This document shows, piece by piece, positions 25,131 to 30,900 of a stretch of 64,000 nucleotides of DNA. A program made the translations under genes and the position numbers. The stretch spans positions 1 through 64,000 of the forward strand of contig CAMNRM010000018.1 in the NCBI GenBank assembly GCA_946553025.1. The letters are read 5' to 3'. The notes below the pieces were generated by a model. That model searched no databases. It was given only the letters and a program-made list of their open reading frames with translations, and had not been told where the DNA came from. This stretch comes from an uncultured Clostridium sp. GTDB lineage: Bacteria; Bacillota; Clostridia; Lachnospirales; Lachnospiraceae. How positions within the stretch are numbered: the first letter of the stretch is position 1; every line of letters begins with the position of its first letter.

Positions 25131-25910
25131 ATGAAAGCAGCAGAAAGATTAATCCAGGTAGCAGAGCAGGAAGTAGGCTATCTGGAAAAGCGAAGCAACA
25201 AAGACCTGGACAGCAAGACGGCCAATGCCGGGAGTAACAACTATACTAAATATGGCGCATATTTTGGTCACAACGGCCCCGATGCATACTGGTGCGACTA
25301 CTTTGTGGATTGGTGCTTTGTACAAGCGTTTGGCAGGGTAAAGGCGCAGCAACTTCTTTGTGGCGGCTTTTCCGGCTACACGCCAACATCGGCACAGTAC
25401 TACAAAAACAAAGGACAGTACCACAAATCCAACCCGCAACCGGGTGACCAGATTTTCTTTAAGAATTCTGTCCGTATTTGCCACACCGGAATTGTGTATA
25501 AAGTTGTCGGCAGCAAAGTCTGTACCATCGAGGGCAATACCGGTGCTGGAGCCGCAGTAATCCCGAACGGCGGAGCTGTGTGCCGGAAAGAGTATCCGCT
25601 TACCGCTGCTGGAATCGACGGCTATGGAAGGCCAGATTGGAGCCTGGTGGAAGCACCAAAGTATATCGTTGGCTGGTACCTGGACGCGAATGGCTGGTGG
25701 TATGCAGATACTACAGATACATACTTAAAGTCTTGCTGGAAGGTGATTAATGGTCATAAGTACTATTTTAATGCCGAGGGCTATGCAACTACCGGCTGGC
25801 AGGAAATCGACGGCAAATGGTACTATTTTGAGCCCAGGACAGGGCATCCGTTGGAGTGTGCGCTGTATGTGTCAGATGCAGATGGGGTACAAGACGTAGG
25901 CCGTTTCTGA
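25131..25910 (+). CDS. endolysin: CHAP domain plus cell-wall-binding repeats
   Basis: 259 residues from ATG 25131 (GGAAGGGAGAT). Residues 1-165 are a CHAP-type peptidoglycan hydrolase: catalytic Cys in AYWCDYFVDW (about residue 50) and His in ICHTGIVYKV (about residue 122), with GDQIFF between. Residues 180-245 hold choline-binding-type repeats (GWYLDANGWWYAD, GHKYYFNAEGYATTGW, GKWYYFE) that anchor the enzyme to the wall. It works with the holin upstream to lyse the host. Confidence 0.9.
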   Translation: MKAAERLIQVAEQEVGYLEKRSNKDLDSKTANAGSNNYTKYGAYFGHNGPDAYWCDYFVDWCFVQAFGRVKAQQLLCGGFSGYTPTSAQYYKNKGQYHKSNPQPGDQIFFKNSVRICHTGIVYKVVGSKVCTIEGNTGAGAAVIPNGGAVCRKEYPLTAAGIDGYGRPDWSLVEAPKYIVGWYLDANGWWYADTTDTYLKSCWKVINGHKYYFNAEGYATTGWQEIDGKWYYFEPRTGHPLECALYVSDADGVQDVGRF

Positions 25911-25938
25911 ATGGCGTAATGACCAGGGTCGATTTTTG

Positions 25939-25967
25939 TTGAAAGTTCGTCCAAACCATGTTAAACT
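25939..25967 (+). promoter_or_regulatory. toxin promoter, type I cassette 2
   Basis: TTGAAA (25939-25944), 17-base spacer, TAAACT (25962-25967). The leader has CTCTCCGGAGGG and ACCCTCC stretches able to mask the GGAAAGGAGGG ribosome site before the second toxin. Confidence 0.6.
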
Positions 25968-26076
25968 ACATCCAGGATCTGCCATTGATGGTAGGCGGTT
26001 GCCCTCTCCGGAGGGACTGTGACCCTCCGTGTACATAGAAACCCATAAGGGAATCTAGGAAAGGAGGGTGTTGCGT

Positions 26077-26178
26077 ATGCTGACTATTGAAGGTTTAATT
26101 GCTGTTCTTGCCTTGTGCATGACTGCTTTCGGACTTGGATATACGTTTGGTAAAGATAGTAACAAGACACAGAAATAG
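26077..26178 (+). CDS. holin-like type I toxin, cassette 2
   Basis: 33 residues from ATG 26077 with AAAGGAGGG. A single hydrophobic span (LIAVLALCMTAFGLGYTF) and a charged tail (GKDSNKTQK). Same design as the peptide at 24242 but diverged in sequence. A hairpin follows the stop and a minus-strand promoter faces it, so this is a second type I module rather than a simple duplicate. Confidence 0.68.
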   Translation: MLTIEGLIAVLALCMTAFGLGYTFGKDSNKTQK

Positions 26179-26293
26179 CCGCCCTGCTCCGCTAAAGTGA
26201 GGCGACTATTTTTGTTTAATCATTTGAATGGGCTAACCGTCTATCGGCAGTTCCCGGAGGGTATCTGTTACCAGCAGATGCCCTTCTTTTTCT
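26165..26293 (-). ncRNA. antisense antitoxin RNA, cassette 2 (predicted)
   Basis: Minus-strand TTGACT (26323-26328) and TATTAT (26300-26305) with a 17-base spacer predict a start near 26293. The RNA runs left across the hairpin 26177-26208 and would overlap the end of the toxin message. The 3' end is a guess. Confidence 0.58.
26177..26213 (+). terminator. terminator after toxin 2
   Basis: AGCCGCC pairs with GGCGACT across a loop, followed by ATTTTTG. It may act in both directions in the toxin/antitoxin pair. Confidence 0.55.
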
Positions 26294-26346
26294 ATTTAGA
26301 TAATATCTCAATTCGGTTTAAAAGTCAATGGATTTGAATTTTTTCC

Positions 26347-26613
26347 TCATTCTTTCAATAGGTTGGCAATGATCTGAATTAATCGAAATCCGTCACAGAT
26401 ACCAAATATATAAATTTCTTCCTTTTCCTGACCTGTTTGTTCGGCATAACAATCCAGATATTTGCTGTAGGTTTCTTGCAGTTCTGGACATTGTTTTTGT
26501 AAAATTATTCCAAAATCAAGAAGGTAGTCCGTTTTACATTGTTTATCATGCATTTGGTAGTAGCTTCCTAAACGTTCCTGTACGAAAAAATCTTTCATTT
26601 CTTTTATTGTCAT
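26347..26613 (-). CDS. small hypothetical protein at the prophage end
   Basis: 88 residues on the minus strand; ATG at 26613 with AAGGAAGG upstream. Acidic alpha-helical sequence with EEIYIFGICDGFRLI near the C-terminus. Resembles short conserved Lachnospiraceae proteins found in mobile elements, but I cannot name a family with confidence. It is the last gene before attR and the only minus-strand gene of the visible prophage. Confidence 0.6.
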   Translation of the reverse strand: MTIKEMKDFFVQERLGSYYQMHDKQCKTDYLLDFGIILQKQCPELQETYSKYLDCYAEQTGQEKEEIYIFGICDGFRLIQIIANLLKE

Positions 26614-26665
26614 GGTGAATTCCTTCCTTATTTTATAATGTTTTTATAATGTTTGGTATTTTGTG

Positions 26666-26694
26666 TTGCATTTTCGTGTTGCATGTGCTATACT
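26666..26694 (+). promoter_or_regulatory. promoter pointing across the prophage end
   Basis: TTGCAT (26666-26671), 17-base spacer, TATACT (26689-26694). In the prophage it faces attR; in the excised circle it would face whatever lies at the left end of the prophage, possibly the integrase. That second role is inference. Confidence 0.5.
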
Positions 26695-26795
26695 CTAACA
26701 GTCAATTTCCTGCATTTGGGTGCAGTCGAAAAATAATAAAAATACTTTAAAACCCTGTAACTATCAGTGTTTCATTGGTTTTGTGGGATTTTATG

Positions 26796-26832
26796 AAAAT
26801 CTTAGGCACCGGTTCGATTCCGGTCGCCGGCA
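26796..26832 (+). other. attR: 3' end of a tRNA gene
   Basis: ACCGG-TTCGATT-CCGGT is a T-arm and CGCCGGC plus A is a 3' acceptor strand with discriminator. The upstream anticodon-arm-like part (GGATT/AATCT) is preceded by phage-type sequence and no 5' acceptor strand GCCGGCG exists here. This is the expected remnant when a phage integrates into a tRNA 3' end; the whole tRNA should lie at the left end of the prophage, outside the window. A terminator-like hairpin follows. Confidence 0.72.
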
Positions 26833-26833
26833 T

Positions 26834-26864
26834 AAAAACCTTTGAGAAATCAAGGGTTTTTTTC
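26834..26864 (+). terminator. terminator downstream of attR
   Basis: AAAAACC..GGGTTTTTTT hairpin directly after the tRNA remnant. Probably the original terminator of the target tRNA gene, moved away from it by prophage insertion. Confidence 0.65.
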
Positions 26865-26929
26865 TTTTATATTGTTTATACTGTTTATATTATATTTTTT
26901 GAAGCAGAGGGTGAAAGGAGCATCGGAAC

Positions 26930-28093
26930 ATGGAAAGGAAAATTACGGATACGATTTATTATGCAGGAGTAAAAGATACCACATTGGATTTGTTTGAAGG
27001 GCAATATCCTATACCGGATGGCGTTACGTATAATTCTTACGTTATTATGGACGAGCAGACGGTGATTATGGACACTGTAGACCACAGGGCGGTCGGGGAA
27101 TGGCTGGAGAAGGTAAAAGCTGTTCTGGGAACGAAAACGCCGGATTATCTGGTGATTTCCCATATGGAACCGGATCATGGCGGAAGTATTCAGGTTCTGG
27201 CCGAAGCTTATCCGCAGATGAAGCTGGTAGGCAACAGTAAGACATTCCAGATGCTGGAACAGTTTTTTACTATTGATAACCTGGAGAACCGGAAGGTTGT
27301 TGTTAAAGAAGGCGATTCTTTAGAACTGGGAAGCCATGTTCTGAAATTTTTTATGGCCCCTATGGTGCACTGGCCGGAAGTTATGGTGACTTATGAGGAA
27401 AGCGAAAAGGTTCTTTTTTCTGCGGACGGTTTTGGTACATTCGGCGTATCACCTGAAGAGAGCGAATGGATAAAAGATGCACGCCGTTATTATTGTAATA
27501 TCGTAGGAAAATACGGCGCACCTGTGCAGGCCCTGCTGAAAAAGGCATCAGCCCTGGATATTGCCATGATCTGCCCGCTTCACGGCCCGGTGTTAAAGGA
27601 AAATCTGGGGTATTATCTTGAAAAATATGCTGTCTGGAGCAGCTACCGCCCGGAAGAAGAGGGAATTCTTATTGCCTGTGCTTCCATTCATGGCCATACA
27701 AAGGAAGCGGCAGAGAAGCTGGAGGAGCTTTTAAAGGCCAGGGGTGCAAAGGTCGAATTCATCGATTTAACCCGCACAGACTTATCTAAGGCTGTAGAAG
27801 CAGCTTTCCGCTACAGTAAGCTGGTTCTGGCGGCTTCAACCTATGACGGCGGTGTTTTCCTGCCTATGGAAGATTTCCTCCATCATTTAAGCGCTAAGGC
27901 CCTTCAGAACCGCAAGGTTGCTCTTATGGAAAACGGCTCCTGGGCTCCTCTTGCCTTAAAGACCATGAAGGGGATTGTGGAAAAGATGAAAAATATGACA
28001 TTCTGCGAGAACAGCATTACGATAAAATCTGCAATGAACGAGGAAAATATCCGGCAGATGGAGAAACTGGCAGAGGAACTTTTAAAAGACTGA
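26930..28093 (+). CDS. FprA-type flavodiiron protein
   Basis: 387 residues from ATG 26930 (GAAAGGAG upstream). Residues 1-245 are a metallo-beta-lactamase-like diiron domain with HMEPDHGG (H78, E80, D82, H83) and later MVHWPE, FSADGFGTFG, CPLHGPV. Residues 250-387 are a flavodoxin-like FMN domain (ILIACASIHGHTKEAA). The family reduces O2 to water (or NO) in the cytosol using rubredoxin-type donors, protecting anaerobes. It is the first chromosomal gene right of the prophage and is followed by a strong terminator, so monocistronic. Confidence 0.92.
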   Translation: MERKITDTIYYAGVKDTTLDLFEGQYPIPDGVTYNSYVIMDEQTVIMDTVDHRAVGEWLEKVKAVLGTKTPDYLVISHMEPDHGGSIQVLAEAYPQMKLVGNSKTFQMLEQFFTIDNLENRKVVVKEGDSLELGSHVLKFFMAPMVHWPEVMVTYEESEKVLFSADGFGTFGVSPEESEWIKDARRYYCNIVGKYGAPVQALLKKASALDIAMICPLHGPVLKENLGYYLEKYAVWSSYRPEEEGILIACASIHGHTKEAAEKLEELLKARGAKVEFIDLTRTDLSKAVEAAFRYSKLVLAASTYDGGVFLPMEDFLHHLSAKALQNRKVALMENGSWAPLALKTMKGIVEKMKNMTFCENSITIKSAMNEENIRQMEKLAEELLKD

Positions 28094-28156
28094 AAAAGTC
28101 AAGGTTAAAGACGGAGGATGAAAGCCTTGACTTAACATAAATAGGAATCAGCCGAA

Positions 28157-28235
28157 AAAACGGCATACGGTTTCGGACGGGCTGCTGCAAGGCCATGTGG
28201 TCGGCAGCTTAACTATCCGAAAAGGTATGCCGTTT
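28157..28235. terminator. large hairpin after the flavodiiron gene
   Basis: AACGGCATAC (from 28158) pairs with GTATGCCGTT (to 28234), with inner complementary arms TTTCGGA/TCCGAAA. It lies between the convergent fprA-type and XRE genes and can stop both. Confidence 0.7.
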
Positions 28236-28461
28236 AATATTGTTCCGGAAAATGCTTTGTGTCGTCGGGAGTGTAGCGGATGATATCTTCCGGACGGCAG
28301 TCTAACAGCTGACAGAGGTAATCTAAGGTGTGGATAGTAATATTCCGTCCCTGCCGCAGGCTGTCTAAGGTTCCTTTAGAAAATCCGTAAGTGTTAATGA
28401 GGCAGTAGGTTGTAATTCTTTTTTCTTTTAAGGTCTTAAAGAACGGTTCATAAGTTATCAT
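28234..28461 (-). CDS. small XRE/Cro-type HTH regulator
   Basis: 75 residues on the minus strand from ATG 28461 (AAAGGAGG upstream at about 14 bases). KTLKEKRITTYCLINTYGFSKGTLDSLRQGRNITIHTLDYLCQLL is a compact Cro/C1 helix-turn-helix (key parts FSKGTLDSLRQG, IHTLDYLCQLL), followed by CRPEDIIRY, the usual end of this class. Targets unknown. A longer frame reaches 28584 but lacks a ribosome site. Confidence 0.8.
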   Translation of the reverse strand: MITYEPFFKTLKEKRITTYCLINTYGFSKGTLDSLRQGRNITIHTLDYLCQLLDCRPEDIIRYTPDDTKHFPEQY

Positions 28462-28640
28462 ATGTAGAAGTACTGCCTCCTTTCTTTCGTATTTAAGCCG
28501 CCCGATTCCCCGCGCAAGAATGGTCGGATTTTTTGTTCGTGTATTTAAGTACATAAAGCATAACAGGGAAAACCAGGAAATCACAATCCCTATATCTCGG
28601 GTATAAAAAATAGAGATTGGTAATACACTATATTTCTGCC

Positions 28641-28669
28641 TTGTATTCTGTCTGAGTTTGTACTATAAT
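28641..28669 (+). promoter_or_regulatory. promoter of the vanZ-like/truA operon
   Basis: TTGTAT (28641-28646), 17-base spacer, TATAAT (28664-28669), 34 bases before the VanZ-like start. Confidence 0.7.
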
Positions 28670-28702
28670 GAAAATCTGGAATAGAAATAAGAGGATTACA
28701 GA

Positions 28703-29266
28703 ATGAAAAAGCAGAGAAACCAGAGTAGATTTAAACCGGAAATGTCCCAGGTGTGGCTGCTGCTGCTCGTGCTGTGGACAGTGCTGATTTTCGGACATTC
28801 CCTGACCCCGGCAGAACTTTCCAGTAAGGAGAGCGGCTGGGTGATGGACTGCCTTTTGAAGGTTCTGGGGGTGTTCGGAAGTAAGGGAAGCTGGCTTACG
28901 GGATACATTGTCCGCAAAGGTGCACATTTTACGGAGTATTTTATCTTCGGTGTGCTGCTGATACAAAATTTTCACGGACTTTGGCAGGATTTTGGACGGA
29001 AGCGGGGAGGTTTTAAACAAAACCGCCTGGAAAAGATTTTTCCCCTGATGTTTGCCGTGCTGGCTGTACCATTTTTTGATGAAACGATACAGTTGTTTGT
29101 TGAGGGAAGAGCAGGACAGATTTCGGATGTATGGCTGGACATCAGCGGAGCCGTCTGCGGGATTTTATCTCGTGAAGCCGCAGCCGTTTTGCTTAAACGA
29201 TGGTCCGGATCGTTTCGCCTGCGCCGCAGGAAGAGAATAACAGGAGGAAAGCCTTGGCACAGATGA
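28703..29266 (+). CDS. VanZ-like membrane protein
   Basis: 187 residues. Hydrophobic segments near residues 17-34, 70-92 and 113-130. RKGAHFTEYFIFGVLL and FFDETIQLFVEGRAGQISDVWLDISGA are the conserved VanZ-family blocks (H, E, R, D residues). VanZ proteins modify resistance to lipoglycopeptides in some bacteria; most genomic copies have no known role. It overlaps truA by 13 bases, so they are co-transcribed. Confidence 0.88.
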   Translation: MKKQRNQSRFKPEMSQVWLLLLVLWTVLIFGHSLTPAELSSKESGWVMDCLLKVLGVFGSKGSWLTGYIVRKGAHFTEYFIFGVLLIQNFHGLWQDFGRKRGGFKQNRLEKIFPLMFAVLAVPFFDETIQLFVEGRAGQISDVWLDISGAVCGILSREAAAVLLKRWSGSFRLRRRKRITGGKPWHR

Positions 29267-30024
29267 CCAATTATCTTTTGACCCTTCAGTACGACGGGAC
29301 GAGGTATGACGGATGGCAGAAGCAGAAACAAAGCAGCAGGACGATCCAGGGAAAGTTAGAGTCTGTATTGACGGAATTTGTTCAAACTCCGGTGGAAGTC
29401 CACGGTTCAGGAAGGACGGATGCGGGTGTCCATGCCTTAGGACAGACAGCCAGTGTTAAACTTCCCGGATTTTTTAAGGAAGAAGAACTTTTATCCTATC
29501 TTAATCATTATCTGCCGGAGGATATCCGTGTGCTGAAGACAGAAGCGGTGGCAGACAGCTTTCATGCCCGTCTTTCGGCGATTCGCAAAACCTATGCTTA
29601 TCATGTGGATACCGGGAGTAAAAAGGATGTATTTGAGAGAAAATATGTCTATGGCTTCCCTTTTCCTCTGGACAGAGAGGCGATGGAGCAGGCGTCGCGG
29701 TATTTAACGGGAATCCATGATTTTAAGAGTTTCTGCGGCAATAAAAAGATGAAAAAATCGACAATCCGCACGCTGGAGAATATTTGCATCCGGGAACAGG
29801 ACGGACGTTTTACGTTTGTCTATACGGGAAATGGGTTTCTCCAGTATATGGTAAGGATTTTGACCGGAACCCTGATGGAAGTAGGGCTTGGTCGAAAAAG
29901 CCCTGTGTGCGTGAAGGAAATTCTTGCGGCAAAGGATCGCAGCGCCGCCGGATTTACAGCGCCTCCAGAAGGGCTTTTCTTAGTATCCGTAGAGTATTCT
30001 ATGATACCAGGGTCAAAAGGTTGA
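29254..30024 (+). CDS. truA: tRNA pseudouridine(38-40) synthase TruA
   Basis: 256 residues from TTG 29254, 6 bases after AGGAGG (ATG 29263 is 15 bases away). LTLQYDGTRYDGWQ and GSGRTDAGVHALGQ (catalytic Asp about residue 56), then FHARLSAIRKTYAYHV and the C-terminal block FLQYMVRILTGTLMEVG are TruA signatures. It makes pseudouridine at positions 38-40 in the anticodon arm of tRNAs. The C-terminal codons lie inside the left end of an inverted-repeat element. Confidence 0.95.
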   Translation: MAQMTNYLLTLQYDGTRYDGWQKQKQSSRTIQGKLESVLTEFVQTPVEVHGSGRTDAGVHALGQTASVKLPGFFKEEELLSYLNHYLPEDIRVLKTEAVADSFHARLSAIRKTYAYHVDTGSKKDVFERKYVYGFPFPLDREAMEQASRYLTGIHDFKSFCGNKKMKKSTIRTLENICIREQDGRFTFVYTGNGFLQYMVRILTGTLMEVGLGRKSPVCVKEILAAKDRSAAGFTAPPEGLFLVSVEYSMIPGSKG

Positions 30025-30197
30025 AAATTCGACGAAAGCTTGCTTTCAGGAGAATTTTTGAACTTGGGACCCGCCAAAAACATGAAAAAGCAGCCCGATA
30101 GGGCGGATTTTGAATGTTTTTAGGATTGCGGGAGCACGAAGTGCCAAGCATCTGTATCAGAAGAAGCGGCAAAAGACCTTTTGACGCTTCTATCATT
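30000..30197. repeat. inverted-repeat element, copy A
   Basis: Left end TATGATACCAGGGTCAAAAGG (30000-30020; 30012-30021 is GTCAAAAGGT) and right end ACCTTTTGACGCTTC.ATCATT (30176-30197) are imperfect inverted repeats. The same ends bound a second element at 55127-55294. Copy A overlaps the last codons of truA and otherwise contains no gene. It looks like a short non-coding mobile element or transcribed structured repeat. Confidence 0.6.
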
Positions 30198-30316
30198 CTA
30201 TGGAGGAAAAATAGAAAACAGTCAGCGTGCAAAATGCCCGGATAAAAAAAGTTATTGGTTCATGCAATAAGTTCATGGGCTGCTGCATTAACTAAGTAGG
30301 AAAGGAATTCCATTCC

Positions 30317-30895
30317 ATGGTATTATTGGGAGCCTTACATTTTCCTGAATCACCGGAGAATTCTTCCCTTGTGGAGGATTCATTGCTGCAGCAGGTGGCA
30401 GAGGGAAACCAGGAAGCATTTCAGCAACTATATCAGCATACCGATCGAGCGGTATACAGTTTTATCTTATCAGTTGTAAAAAATCCCCAGGATGCAGAAG
30501 AAATCATGCAGGAAACCTATATGAAGGTATGGACTTCTGCCCCCTCGTATCAGGCCCAGGGAAAGCCGTTAGCCTGGATATTTACCATTGCCCGGAACTT
30601 ATGTTATATGAAGTTCCGCGAACAGAAGCACCAGGCAGATATCGGCTTTGATGATCTGGAAGGTACAGAGCAGGGGGAGATCTGCCCGCAGATTGAGCAG
30701 GCAGCAGATAAACTGGTGTTAAAGGCGGCCTTAGAGCAGTTAAAAGAGGAAGAACGGCAGATTGTACTGCTGAAGAATTCTTCCGGATTAAAACACAGAG
30801 AGATTGCCCAGGTGATGAAGATGCCGCTGGCTACGGTATTATCCAAGTATAACCGGGCGATGAAAAAGCTGGAACAATATTTAAGAGAGGAGTGA
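30317..30895 (+). CDS. ECF-type sigma-70 family factor
   Basis: 192 residues from ATG 30317. Region 2 (NQEAFQQLYQHTDRAVYSFILSVVKN, NPQDAEEIMQETYMKVW) and region 4.2 (LKEEERQIVLLKNSSGLKHREIAQVMKMPLATVLSKYNRAMKKL) with a short linker, so group 4/ECF rather than SigI. Its stop region overlaps the following anti-sigma gene, which fits direct regulation of one by the other. Confidence 0.9.
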   Translation: MVLLGALHFPESPENSSLVEDSLLQQVAEGNQEAFQQLYQHTDRAVYSFILSVVKNPQDAEEIMQETYMKVWTSAPSYQAQGKPLAWIFTIARNLCYMKFREQKHQADIGFDDLEGTEQGEICPQIEQAADKLVLKAALEQLKEEERQIVLLKNSSGLKHREIAQVMKMPLATVLSKYNRAMKKLEQYLREE

Positions 30896-30900
30896 GGTGC

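Noticed and set aside
29999-30232. Short minus-strand frame between truA and the sigma gene.
   Set aside because: It lies inside the inverted-repeat element and has no ribosome site or recognisable protein features.
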